Source of the DNA: Ptiloglossa arizonensis
Taxonomy: Eukaryota; Arthropoda; Insecta; Hymenoptera; Colletidae
NCBI RefSeq assembly: GCF_051014685.1
Contig: NW_027479785.1
Location: 1-64,000 of the forward strand
Direction of reading: 5' to 3'
DNA length: 64,000 bases
Shown here: positions 9,792-22,515 of the stretch, piece by piece
Layout: each line of letters begins with the position of its first letter
Numbering within the stretch: the stretch's first letter is position 1
The notes under the pieces: generated by a model
What the model saw: only the letters and a program-made list of their open reading frames with translations
What the model was told of the DNA's origin: nothing
Database searches by the model: none
Position numbers and translations under genes: made by a program

Positions 9792-12005
9792 GAGCATCAG
9801 AACTGCGAAAATTTTGAGTTTCTCAAGCGTTTCTTACCTCCAAACTGCCATATCTCGCGAACGGATTGACCAATCCGCAAAATTTCTGTTGCATCTGAAA
9901 GTACAAACTCGCCCGATTACAACGGTATGCGTACTTTTCCCCTAGGCCGTTCTAGTTATTCGTTTCGAGCATCAGAACTGCGAAAATGTTGAGTTTCTCA
10001 AGCGTTTCTTACCTACAAACTGCCATATCTCGCGAACGGATTGACCAATCCGCAAAATTTCTGATGCATCTGAAAGTAGAAACTCGCCCGATTACAACGG
10101 TATGCGTACTTTTCCCCTAGGCCGTTCTAGTTATTCGTTTCGAGCATCAGAACTGCGAAAATTTTGAGTTTCTCAAGCGTTTCTTATCTCCAAACTGCCA
10201 TATCTCGCGAACGGATTGACCAATCCGCAAAATTTCTGTTGCATCTGAAAGTAGAAACTCGCCCGATACAACGGTATGCGTACTTTTCCCCTAGGCCGTT
10301 CTAGTTATTCGTTTCGAGCATCAGAACTGCGAAAATTTTGAGTTTCTCAAGCGTTTCTTACCTCCAAACTGCCATATCTCGCGAACGGATTGACCAATCC
10401 GCAAAATTTCTGTTGCATCTGAAAGTAGAAACTCGCCCGATACAACGGTATGCGTACTTCTCCCCTAGTCCGTTCTAGTTATTCGTTTCGAGCATCAGAA
10501 CTGCGAAAATTTTGAGTTTCTCAAGCGTTTCTTACCTCCAAACTGCCATATCTCGCGAACGGTTTGACCAATCCGCAAAATTTCTGTTGCATCTGAAAGT
10601 AGAAACTCGCCCGATTACAATGGTATGCGTACTTTTCCCCTAGGCCGTTCTAGTTATTCGTTTCGAGCATCAGAACTGCGAAAATGTTGAGTTTCTCAAG
10701 CGTTTCTTACCTACAAACTGCCATATCTCGCGAACGGATTGACCAATCCGCAAAATTTCTGTTGCATCTGAAAGTAGAAACTCGCCCGATTACAGCGGTA
10801 TGCGTACTTTTCCCCTAGTCCGTTCTAGTTATGCTTGTCGAGCATCAGAACTGCGAAAATTTTGAGTTTCTCAAGTGTTTCATACATCCAAACTGCCATA
10901 TCTCGCGAACGGATTGACCAATCCGCAAAATTTCTGTTGCATCTGAAAGTACAAACTCGCCCGATTACAACGGTATGCGTACTTTTCCCCTAGGCCGTTC
11001 TAGTTATTCGTTTCGAGCATCAGAACTGCGAAAATTTTGAGTTTCTCAAGCGTTTCTTACCTCCAAACTGCCATATCTCGCGAAAGGAATGACCAATCCG
11101 CAAAATTTCTGTTGCATCTGAAAGTAGAAACTCGCCCGATTACAACGGTATGCGTACTTTTCCCCTAGTCCGTTCTAGTTATTCGTTTCGAGCATCAGAA
11201 CTGCGACAATTTTGAGTTTCTCAAGCGTTTCTTACCTCCAAACTGCCATATCTCGCGAACGGTTTGACCAATCCGCAAAATATCTGTTGCATCTGAAAGT
11301 AGAAACTCGCCCGATTACAACGGTATGCGTACTTTTCCCCTAGGCCGTTCTAGTTATTCGTTTCGAGCATCAGAACTGCGAAAATGTTGAGTTTCTCAAG
11401 CGTTTCTTACCTACAAACTGCCATATCTCGCGAACGGATTGACCAATCCGCAAAATTTCTGTTGCATCTGAAAGTAGAAACTCGCCCGAATACAACGGTA
11501 TGCGTACTTTTCCCCTAGACCGTTCTAGTTATGCTTGTCGAGCATCAGAACTGCGAAAATTTTGAGTTTCTCAAGCGTTTCTTACCTCCAAACTGCCATA
11601 TCTCGCGAAAGGAATGACCAATCCGCAAAATTTCTGTTGCATCTGAAAGTAGAAACTCGCCCGATTACAGCGGTATGCGTACTTTTCCCCTAGTCCGTTC
11701 TAGTTATGCTTGTCGAGCATCAGAACTGCGAAAATTTTGAGTTTCTCAAGTGTTTCATACATCCAAACTGCCATATCTCGCGAACGGATTGACCAATCCG
11801 CAAAATTTCTGTTGCATCTGAAAGTAGAAACTCGCCCGATACAACGGTATGCGTACTTTTCCCCTAGGCCGTTCTAGTTATTCGTTTCGAGCATCAGAAC
11901 TGCGAAAATTTTGAGTTTCTCAAGCGTTTCTTACCTCCAAACTGCCATATCTCGCGAACGGATTGACTAATCCGCAAAATTTCTGTTGCATCTGAAAGTA
12001 GAAAG

Positions 12006-13474
12006 TCGCCCGATTACAACGGTATGCGTACTTTTCCCCTAGGCCGTTCTAGTTATTCGTTTCGAGCATCAGAACTGCGAAAATTTTGAGTTTCTCAAGC
12101 GTTTCTTACCTCCAAACTGCCATATCTCGCGAAAGGAATGACCAATCCGCAAAATTTCTGTTGCATCTGAAAGTAGAAACTCGCCCGATTACAACGGTAT
12201 GCGTACTTTTCCCCTAGTCCGATCTAGTTATTCGTTTCGAGCAGCAGAACTGCGACAATTTTGAGTTTCTCAAGCGTTTCTTACCTCCAAACTGCCATAT
12301 CTCGCGAACGGTTTGACCAATCCGCAAAATATCTGTTGCATCTGAAAGTAGAAACTCGCCCGATTACAACGGTATGCGTACTTTTCCCCTAGGCCGTTCT
12401 AGTTATTCGTTTCGAGCATCAGAACTGCGAAAATTTTGAGTTTCTCAAGCGTTTCTTACTTCCAAACTGCCATATCTCGCGAACGGATTGACCAATCCGC
12501 AAAATTTCTGTTGCATCTGAAAGTAGAAACTCGCCCGAATACAACGGTATGCGTACTTTTCCCCTAGGCCGTTCTAGTTAATCGTTTCGAGCATCAGAAC
12601 TGCGAAAGTTTTGAGTTTCTCAAGCGTTTCTTACTTCCACACTGCCATATCTCGCGAACGGATTGACCAATCCGCAAAATTTCTGATGCATCTGACAGTA
12701 GAAACTCGCCCGATTACAACGGTATGCGTACTTTTCCCCTAGGCCGCTCTAGTTATTCGTTTCGAGCATCAGAACTGCGAAAATTTTTTGTTTCTCAAGT
12801 GTTTCATACATCCAAACTGCCATATCTCGCGAACGGATTGACCAATCCGCAAAATTTCTGTTGCATCTGAAAGTAGAAACTCGCCCGATTACAACGGTAT
12901 GCGTACTTTTCCCCTAGGCCGTTCTGGTTATTCGTTTCGAGCATCAGAACTGTGAAAATTTTGAGTTTCTCAACCGTTTCTTACCTCCAAACTGCCATAT
13001 CCCGCGAACGGATTGACCAATCCGCAAAATTTCTGTTGCATCTGAAAGTAGAAAGTCGCCCGATTACAACGGTATGCGTACTTTTCGCCTAGACCGTTCT
13101 ATTTATGCTTGTCGAGCATCAGAACTGCGAAAATTTTGAGTTTCTCAAGCGTTTCTTACCTCCAAACTGCCATATCTCGCGAACGGATTGACTAATCCGC
13201 AAAATTTCTGTTGCATCTGAAAGTAGAAAGTCGCCCGATTACAACGGTATGCGTACTTTTCCCCTAGACCGTTCTAGTTATGCTTGTCGAGCATCAGAAC
13301 TGCGAAAATTTTGAGTTTCTCAAGCGTTTCTTACCTCCAAACTGCCATATCTCGCGAACGGATTGACCAATCCGCAAAATTTCTGTTGCATCTGAAAGTA
13401 GAATCTCGCCCGATTACAACTGTATGCGTACTTTTCCCCTAGGCCGTTCTGGTTATTCGTTTCGAGCATCAGAA
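12006..13474 (+). repeat. Copy of 7634-9102, 25 monomers downstream
   Basis: The offset is 4372 bp, i.e. 25 monomers less three, and the intervening sequence contains three 174-bp monomers (near 10266, 10440 and 11840) that account for the three bases. Shared tracers are GATCTAG with GCAGCAG (7850/12222 and 7869/12241), ATCCCGCGAAC (about 8628/13000) and GTTCTATTTATGC. Differences noticed include CTGTG against CTGCG at 7705/12077, AACTG against AACGG near 8171, TCCCCT against TCGCCT near 13087, and CGTATTG against CGGATTG near 8988. The match ends where position 15 is T at 9103 and C at 13475. Confidence 0.8.
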
Positions 13475-14468
13475 CTGCGAAAATTTTGAGTTTCTCAAGC
13501 GTTTCTTACCTCCAAACTGCCATATCTCGCGAACGGATTGACCAATCCGCAAAATTTCTGTTGCATCTGAAAGTAGAAACTCGCCCGATTACAACGGTAT
13601 GCGTACTTTCCCCCTAGGCCGTTCTAGTTATTCGTTTCGAGCATCAGAACTGCGAAAATTTTGAGTTTCTCAAGCGTTTCTTACCTCCAAACTGCCATAT
13701 CTCGCGAACGGATTGACCAATCCGCAAAATTTCTGTTGCATCTGAAAGTACAAACTCGCCCGATTACAACGGTATGCGTACTTTTCCCCTAGGCCGTTCT
13801 AGTTATTCGTTTCGAGCATCAGAACTGCGAAAATGTTGAGTTTCTCAAGCGTTTCTTACCTACAAACTGCCATATCTCGCGAACGGATTGACCAATCCGC
13901 AAAATTTCTGATGCATCTGAAAGTAGAAACTCGCCCGATTACAACGGTATGCGTACTTTTCCCCTAGGCCGTTCTAGTTATTCGTTTCGAGCATCAGAAC
14001 TGCGAAAATTTTGAGTTTCTCAAGCGTTTCTTATCTCCAAACTGCCATATCTCGCGAACGGATTGACCAATCCGCAAAATTTCTGTTGCATCTGAAAGTA
14101 GAAACTCGCCCGATACAACGGTATGCGTACTTTTCCCCTAGGCCGTTCTAGTTATTCGTTTCGAGCATCAGAACTGCGAAAATTTTGAGTTTCTCAAGCG
14201 TTTCTTACCTCCAAACTGCCATATCTCGCGAACGGATTGACCAATCCGCAAAATTTCTGTTGCATCTGAAAGTAGAAACTCGCCCGATACAACGGTATGC
14301 GTACTTCTCCCCTAGTCCGTTCTAGTTATTCGTTTCGAGCATCAGAACTGCGAAAATTTTGAGTTTCTCAAGCGTTTCTTACCTCCAAACTGCCATATCT
14401 CGCGAACGGTTTGACCAATCCGCAAAATTTCTGTTGCATCTGAAAGTAGAAACTCGCCCGATTACAAT

Positions 14469-17400
14469 GGTATGCGTACTTTTCCCCTAGGCCGTTCTAG
14501 TTATTCGTTTCGAGCATCAGAACTGCGAAAATGTTGAGTTTCTCAAGCGTTTCTTACCTACAAACTGCCATATCTCGCGAACGGATTGACCAATCCGCAA
14601 AATTTCTGTTGCATCTGAAAGTAGAAACTCGCCCGATTACAGCGGTATGCGTACTTTTCCCCTAGTCCGTTCTAGTTATGCTTGTCGAGCATCAGAACTG
14701 CGAAAATTTTGAGTTTCTCAAGTGTTTCATACATCCAAACTGCCATATCTCGCGAACGGATTGACCAATCCGCAAAATTTCTGTTGCATCTGAAAGTACA
14801 AACTCGCCCGATTACAACGATATGCGTACTTTTCCCCTAGGCCGTTCTAGTTATTCGTTTCGAGCATCAGAACTGCGAAAATGTTGAGTTTCTCAAGCGT
14901 TTCTTACCTCCAAACTGCCATATCTCGCGAAAGGAATGACCAATCCGCAAAAATTCTGTTGCATCTGAAAGTAGAAACTCGCCCGATTACAACGGTATGC
15001 GTACTTTTCCCCGAGTCCGTTCTAGTTATTCGTTTCGAGCATCAGAACTGCGACAATTTTGAGTTTCTCAAGCGTTTCTTACTTACAAACTGCCATATCT
15101 CGCGAACGGATTGACCAATCCGCAAAATTTCTGTTGCATCTGAAAGTAGAAACTCGCCCGAATACAACGGTATGCGTACTTTTCCCCTAGGCCGTTCTAG
15201 TTAATCGTTTCGAGCATCAGAACTGCGAAAGTTTTGAGTTTCTCAAGCGTTTCTTACTTCCACACTGCCATATCTCGCGAACGGATTGACCAATCCGCAA
15301 AATTTCTGATGCATCTGACAGTAGAAACTCGCCCGATTACAACGGTATGCGTACTTTTCCCCTAGGCCGCTCTAGTTATTCGTTTCGAGCATCAGAACTG
15401 CGAAAATTTTTTGTTTCTCAAGTGTTTCATACATCCAAACTGCCATATCTCGCGAACGGATTGACCAATCCGCAAAATTTCTGTTGCATCTGAAAGTAGA
15501 AACTCGCCCGATTACAACGGTATGCGTACTTTTCCCCTAGGCCGTTCTGGTTATTCGTTTCGAGCATCAGAACTGTGAAAATTTTGAGTTTCTCAACCGT
15601 TTCTTACCTCCAAACTGCCATATCTCGCGAACGGATTGACCAATCCGCAAAATTTCTGTTGCATCTGAAAGTAGAAAGTCGCCCGATTACAACGGTATGC
15701 GTACTTTTCCCCTAGACCGTTCTAGTTATGCTTGTCGAGCATCAGAACTGCGAAAATTTTGAGTTTCTCAAGCGTTTCTTACCTCCAAACTGCCATATCT
15801 CGCGAACGGATTGACTAATCCGCAAAATTTCTGTTGCATCTGAAAGTAGAAAAGCGCCCGCTTACAACGGTATGCGTACTTTTCCCCTAGGCCGTTCTAG
15901 TTATTCGTTTCGAGCATCAGAACTGCGAAAATTTTGAGTTTCTCAAGCGTTTCTTACCTCCAAACTGCCATATCTCGCGAACGGATTGACCAATCCGCAA
16001 AATTTCTGTTGCATCTGAAAGTAGAAACTCGCCCGATTACAACGGTATGCGTACTTTTCCCCTAGGCCGTTCTAGTTATTCGTTTCGAGCATCAGAACTG
16101 CGAAAATGTTGAGTTTCTCAAGCGTTTCTTACCTACAAACTGCCATATCTCGCGAACGGATTGAACAATCCGCAAAATTTCTGTTGCATCTGAAAGTAGA
16201 AACTCGCCCGATTACAGCGGTATGCGTACTTTTCCCCTAGTCCGTTCTAGTTATGCTTGTCGAGCATCAGAACTGCGAAAATTTTGAGTTTCTCAAGTGT
16301 TTCATACATCCAAACTGCCATATCTCGCGAACGGATTGACCAATCCGCAAAATTTCTGTTGCATCTGAAAGTACAAACTCGCCCGATTACAACGGTATGC
16401 GTACTTTTCCCCTAGGCCGTTCTAGTTATTCGTTTCGAGCATCAGAACTGCGAAAATTTTGAGTTTCTCAAGCGTTTCTTACCTCCAAACTGCCATATCT
16501 CGCGAACGGATTGTCCAATCCGCAAAATTTCTGTTGCATCTGAAAGTAGAAACTCGCCCGATACAACGGTATGCGTACTTCTCCCCTAGTCCGTTCTAGT
16601 TATTCGTTTCGAGCATCAGAACTGCGAAAATTTTGAGTTTCTCAAGCGTTTCTTACCTCCAAACTGCCATATCTCGCGAACGGTTTGACCAATCCGCAAA
16701 ATTTCTGTTGCATCTGAAAGTAGAAACTCGCCCGATTACAACGGTATGCGTACTTTTCCCCTAGGCCGTTCTAGTTATTCGTTTCGAGCATCAGAACTGC
16801 GAAAATTTTGAGTTTCTCAAGCGTTTCTTACCTCCAAACTGCCATATCTCGCGAAAGGAATGACCAATCCGCAAAATTTCTGTTGCATCTGAAAGTAGAA
16901 ACTCGCCCGATTACAACGGTATGCGTACTTTTCCCCTAGTCCGTTCTAGTTATTCGTTTCGAGCATCAGAACTGCGACAATTTTGAGCTTCTCAAGCGTT
17001 TCTTACCTCCAAACTGCCATATCTCGCGAACGGTTTGACCAATCCGCAAAATATCTGTTGCATCTGAAAGTAGAAACTCGCCCGATTACAACGGTATGCG
17101 TACTTTTCCACTAGGCCGTTCTAGTTATTCGTTTCGAGCATCAGAACTGCGAAAATGTTGAGTTTCTCAAGCGTTTCTTACCTACAAACTGCCATATCTC
17201 GCGAACGGATTGACCAATCCGCAAAATTTCTGCTGCATCTGAAAGTAGAAACTCGCCCGATTACAACGGTATGCGTACTTTTCCCCTAGGCCGTTCTAGT
17301 TATTCGTTTCGAGCATCAGAACTGCGAAAATTTTGAGTTTCTCAAGCGTTTCTTACTTCCAAACTGCCATATCTCGCGAACGGATTGACCAATCCGCAAA

Positions 17401-20400
17401 ATTTCTGTCGCATCTGAAAGTAGAAACTCGCCCGATACAACGGTATGCGTACTTCTCCCCTAGTCCGTTCTAGTTATTCGTTTCGAGCATCAGAACTGCG
17501 AAAATTTTGAGTTTCTCAAGCGTTTCTTACCTCCAAACTGCCATATCTCGCGAACGGTTTGACCAATCCGCAAAATTTCTGTTGCATCTGAAAGTAGAAA
17601 CTCGCCCGATTACAACGGTATGCGTACTTTTCCCCTAGGCCGTTCTAGTTATTCGTTTCGAGCATCAGAACTGCGAAAATGTTGAGTTTCTCAAGCGTTT
17701 CTTACCTACAAACTGCCATATCTCGCGAACGGATTGACCAATCCGCAAAATTTCTGTTGCATCTGAAAGTAGAAACTCGCCCGATTACAGCGGTATGCGT
17801 ACTTTTCCCCTAGTCCGTTCTAGTTATGCTTGTCGAGCATCAGAACTGCGAAAATTTTGAGTTTCTCAAGTGTTTCATACATCCAAACTGCCATATCTCG
17901 CGAACGGATTGACCAATCCGCAAAATTTCTGTTGCATCTGAAAGTACAAACTCGCCCGATTACAACGGTATGCGTACTTTTCCCCTAGGCCGTTCTAGTT
18001 ATTCGTTTCGAGCATCAGAACTGCGAAAATTTTGAGTTTCTCATGCGTTTCTTACCTCCAAACTGCCATATCTCGCGAAAGGAATGACCAATCCGCAAAA
18101 TTTCTGTTGCATCTGAAAGTAGAAACTCGCCCGATTACAACGGTATGCGTACTTTTCCCCTAGTCCGTTCTAGTTATTCGTTTCGAGCATCAGAACTGCG
18201 ACAATTTTGAGTTTCTCAAGCGTTTCTTACCTCCAAACTGCCATATCTCGCGAACGGTTTGACCAATCCGCAAAATTTCTGTTGCATCTGAAAGTAGAAA
18301 CTCGCCCGATTACAACGGTATGCGTACTTTTCCCCTAGGCCGTTCTAGTTATTCGTTTCGAGCATCAGAACTGCGAAAATGTTGAGTTTCTCAAGCGTTT
18401 CTTACCTACAAACTGCCATATCTCGCGAACGGATTGACCAATCCGCAAAATTTCTGTTGCATCTGAAAGTAGAAACTCGCCCGATTACAGCGGTATGCGT
18501 ACTTTTCCCCTAGTCCGTTCTAGTTATGCTTGTCGAGCATCAGAACTGCGAAAATTTTGAGTTTCTCAAGTGTTTCATACATCCAAACTGCCATATCTCG
18601 CGAACGGATTGACCAATCCGCAAAATTTCTGTTGCATCTGAAAGTACAAACTCGCCCGATTACAACGATATGCGTACTTTTCCCCTAGGCCGTTCTAGTT
18701 ATTCGTTTCGAGCATCAGAACTGCGAAAATGTTGAGTTTCTCAAGCGTTTCTTACCTCCAAACTGCCATATCTCGCGAAAGGAATGACCAATCCGCAAAA
18801 ATTCTGTTGCATCTGAAAGTAGAAACTCGCCCGATTACAACGGTATGCGTACTTTTCCCCGAGTCCGTTCTAGTTATTCGTTTCGAGCATCAGAACTGCG
18901 ACAATTTTGAGTTTCTCAAGCGTTTCTTACTTACAAACTGCCATATCTCGCGAACGGATTGACCAATCCGCAAAATTTCTGTTGCATCTGAAAGTAGAAA
19001 CTCGCCCGAATACAACGGTATGCGTACTTTTCCCCTAGGCCGTTCTAGTTAATCGTTTCGAGCATCAGAACTGCGAAAGTTTTGAGTTTCTCAAGCGTTT
19101 CTTACTTCCACACTGCCATATCTCGCGAACGGATTGACCAATCCGCAAAATTTCTGATGCATCTGACAGTAGAAACTCGCCCGATTACAACGGTATGCGT
19201 ACTTTTCCCCTAGGCCGCTCTAGTTATTCGTTTCGAGCATCAGAACTGCGAAAATTTTTTGTTTCTCAAGTGTTTCATACATCCAAACTGCCATATCTCG
19301 CGAACGGATTGACCAATCCGCAAAATTTCTGTTGCATCTGAAAGTAGAAACTCGCCCGATTACAACGGTATGCGTACTTTTCCCCTAGGCCGTTCTGGTT
19401 ATTCGTTTCGAGCATCAGAACTGTGAAAATTTTGAGTTTCTCAACCGTTTCTTACCTCCAAACTGCCATATCTCGCGAACGGATTGACCAATCCGCAAAA
19501 TTTCTGTTGCATCTGAAAGTAGAAAGTCGCCCGATTACAACGGTATGCGTACTTTTCCCCTAGACCGTTCTAGTTATGCTTGTCGAGCATCAGAACTGCG
19601 AAAATTTTGAGTTTCTCAAGCGTTTCTTACCTCCAAACTGCCATATCTCGCGAACGGATTGACTAATCCGCAAAATTTCTGTTGCATCTGAAAGTAGAAA
19701 AGCGCCCGCTTACAACGGTATGCGTACTTTTCCCCTAGGCCGTTCTAGTTATTCGTTTCGAGCATCAGAACTGCGAAAATTTTGAGTTTCTCAAGCGTTT
19801 CTTACCTCCAAACTGCCATATCTCGCGAACGGATTGACCAATCCGCAAAATTTCTGTTGCATCTGAAAGTAGAAACTCGCCCGATTACAACGGTATGCGT
19901 ACTTTTCCCCTAGGCCGTTCTAGTTATTCGTTTCGAGCATCAGAACTGCGAAAATGTTGAGTTTCTCAAGCGTTTCTTACCTACAAACTGCCATATCTCG
20001 CGAACGGATTGAACAATCCGCAAAATTTCTGTTGCATCTGAAAGTAGAAACTCGCCCGATTACAGCGGTATGCGTACTTTTCCCCTAGTCCGTTCTAGTT
20101 ATGCTTGTCGAGCATCAGAACTGCGAAAATTTTGAGTTTCTCAAGTGTTTCATACATCCAAACTGCCATATCTCGCGAACGGATTGACCAATCCGCAAAA
20201 TTTCTGTTGCATCTGAAAGTACAAACTCGCCCGATTACAACGGTATGCGTACTTTTCCCCTAGGCCGTTCTAGTTATTCGTTTCGAGCATCAGAACTGCG
20301 AAAATTTTGAGTTTCTCAAGCGTTTCTTACCTCCAAACTGCCATATCTCGCGAACGGATTGTCCAATCCGCAAAATTTCTGTTGCATCTGAAAGTAGAAA

Positions 20401-22515
20401 CTCGCCCGATACAACGGTATGCGTACTTCTCCCCTAGTCCGTTCTAGTTATTCGTTTCGAGCATCAGAACTGCGAAAATTTTGAGTTTCTCAAGCGTTTC
20501 TTACCTCCAAACTGCCATATCTCGCGAACGGTTTGACCAATCCGCAAAATTTCTGTTGCATCTGAAAGTAGAAACTCGCCCGATTACAACGGTATGCGTA
20601 CTTTTCCCCTAGGCCGTTCTAGTTATTCGTTTCGAGCATCAGAACTGCGAAAATTTTGAGTTTCTCAAGCGTTTCTTACCTCCAAACTGCCATATCTCGC
20701 GAAAGGAATGACCAATCCGCAAAATTTCTGTTGCATCTGAAAGTAGAAACTCGCCCGATTACAACGGTATGCGTACTTTTCCCCTAGTCCGTTCTAGTTA
20801 TTCGTTTCGAGCATCAGAACTGCGACAATTTTGAGCTTCTCAAGCGTTTCTTACCTCCAAACTGCCATATCTCGCGAACGGTTTGACCAATCCGCAAAAT
20901 ATCTGTTGCATCTGAAAGTAGAAACTCGCCCGATTACAACGGTATGCGTACTTTTCCACTAGGCCGTTCTAGTTATTCGTTTCGAGCATCAGAACTGCGA
21001 AAATGTTGAGTTTCTCAAGCGTTTCTTACCTACAAACTGCCATATCTCGCGAACGGATTGACCAATCCGCAAAATTTCTGCTGCATCTGAAAGTAGAAAC
21101 TCGCCCGATTACAACGGTATGCGTACTTTTCCCCTAGGCCGTTCTAGTTATTCGTTTCGAGCATCAGAACTGCGAAAATTTTGAGTTTCTCAAGCGTTTC
21201 TTACTTCCAAACTGCCATATCTCGCGAACGGATTGACCAATCCGCAAAATTTCTGTCGCATCTGAAAGTAGAAACTCGCCCGATACAACGGTATGCGTAC
21301 TTCTCCCCTAGTCCGTTCTAGTTATTCGTTTCGAGCATCAGAACTGCGAAAATTTTGAGTTTCTCAAGCGTTTCTTACCTCCAAACTGCCATATCTCGCG
21401 AACGGTTTGACCAATCCGCAAAATTTCTGTTGCATCTGAAAGTAGAAACTCGCCCGATTACAACGGTATGCGTACTTTTCCCCTAGGCCGTTCTAGTTAT
21501 TCGTTTCGAGCATCAGAACTGCGAAAATGTTGAGTTTCTCAAGCGTTTCTTACCTACAAACTGCCATATCTCGCGAACGGATTGACCAATCCGCAAAATT
21601 TCTGTTGCATCTGAAAGTAGAAACTCGCCCGATTACAGCGGTATGCGTACTTTTCCCCTAGTCCGTTCTAGTTATGCTTGTCGAGCATCAGAACTGCGAA
21701 AATTTTGAGTTTCTCAAGTGTTTCATACATCCAAACTGCCATATCTCGCGAACGGATTGACCAATCCGCAAAATTTCTGTTGCATCTGAAAGTACAAACT
21801 CGCCCGATTACAACGGTATGCGTACTTTTCCCCTAGGCCGTTCTAGTTATTCGTTTCGAGCATCAGAACTGCGAAAATTTTGAGTTTCTCATGCGTTTCT
21901 TACCTCCAAACTGCCATATCTCGCGAAAGGAATGACCAATCCGCAAAATTTCTGTTGCATCTGAAAGTAGAAACTCGCCCGATTACAACGGTATGCGTAC
22001 TTTTCCCCTAGTCCGTTCTAGTTATTCGTTTCGAGCATCAGAACTGCGACAATTTTGAGTTTCTCAAGCGTTTCTTACCTCCAAACTGCCATATCTCGCG
22101 AACGGTTTGACCAATCCGCAAAATTTCTGTTGCATCTGAAAGTAGAAACTCGCCCGATTACAACGGTATGCGTACTTTTCCCCTAGGCCGTTCTAGTTAT
22201 TCGTTTCGAGCATCAGAACTGCGAAAATGTTGAGTTTCTCAAGCGTTTCTTACCTACAAACTGCCATATCTCGCGAACGGATTGACCAATCCGCAAAATT
22301 TCTGTTGCATCTGAAAGTAGAAACTCGCCCGATTACAGCGGTATGCGTACTTTTCCCCTAGTCCGTTCTAGTTATGCTTGTCGAGCATCAGAACTGCGAA
22401 AATTTTGAGTTTCTCAAGTGTTTCATACATCCAAACTGCCATATCTCGCGAACGGATTGACCAATCCGCAAAATTTCTGTTGCATCTGAAAGTACAAACT
22501 CGCCCGATTACAACG
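14469..22515 (+). repeat. 22-monomer tandem duplication (period 3848 bp)
   Basis: Bases 14469-18667 match 18317-22515 at an offset of 3848, which is 22 x 175 less two for the two 174-bp monomers in each unit (near 16560/20408 and 17434/21282). Every rare tracer agrees: ACAACGATATG (14820/18668), CAAAAATTCTG (14947/18795), AAAAGCGCCC (15850/19698), GATTGAACAA (16160/20008), GAGCTTC (16985/20833) and CCACTAGG (17108/20956). I noticed no differences within the aligned pair. The edges are ACAATGG/ACAACGG at 14468/18316 and CGATA/CGGTA at 18668/22516. Such identity means either a very recent unequal exchange or an assembly duplication. Confidence 0.9.

Larger units (their letters stand above)
6340..14288 (+). 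repeat. 7.9-kb block, source-side copy
   Basis: About 45 monomers are repeated at 23130-30904, starting at offset 16790 and finishing at 16616. The drop is mostly one missing monomer: the TACAAACTC monomer at about 9792-9966 has no counterpart, since near 26.57 kb the second copy passes directly to the G22/GATGCATC monomer. Tracers in both copies: CTGTCGCATC (6388), CTCATGCG (7022), AACTGTATG (8171), TTTTTAGTTTC (9112), TTTCAGTTGCATTTG (9183), TTATCTCC (10184), ACAATGG (10619), GCAGCAG (12241) and TCGCCTAG (13086). Which copy is older cannot be decided from the window. Confidence 0.85.
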
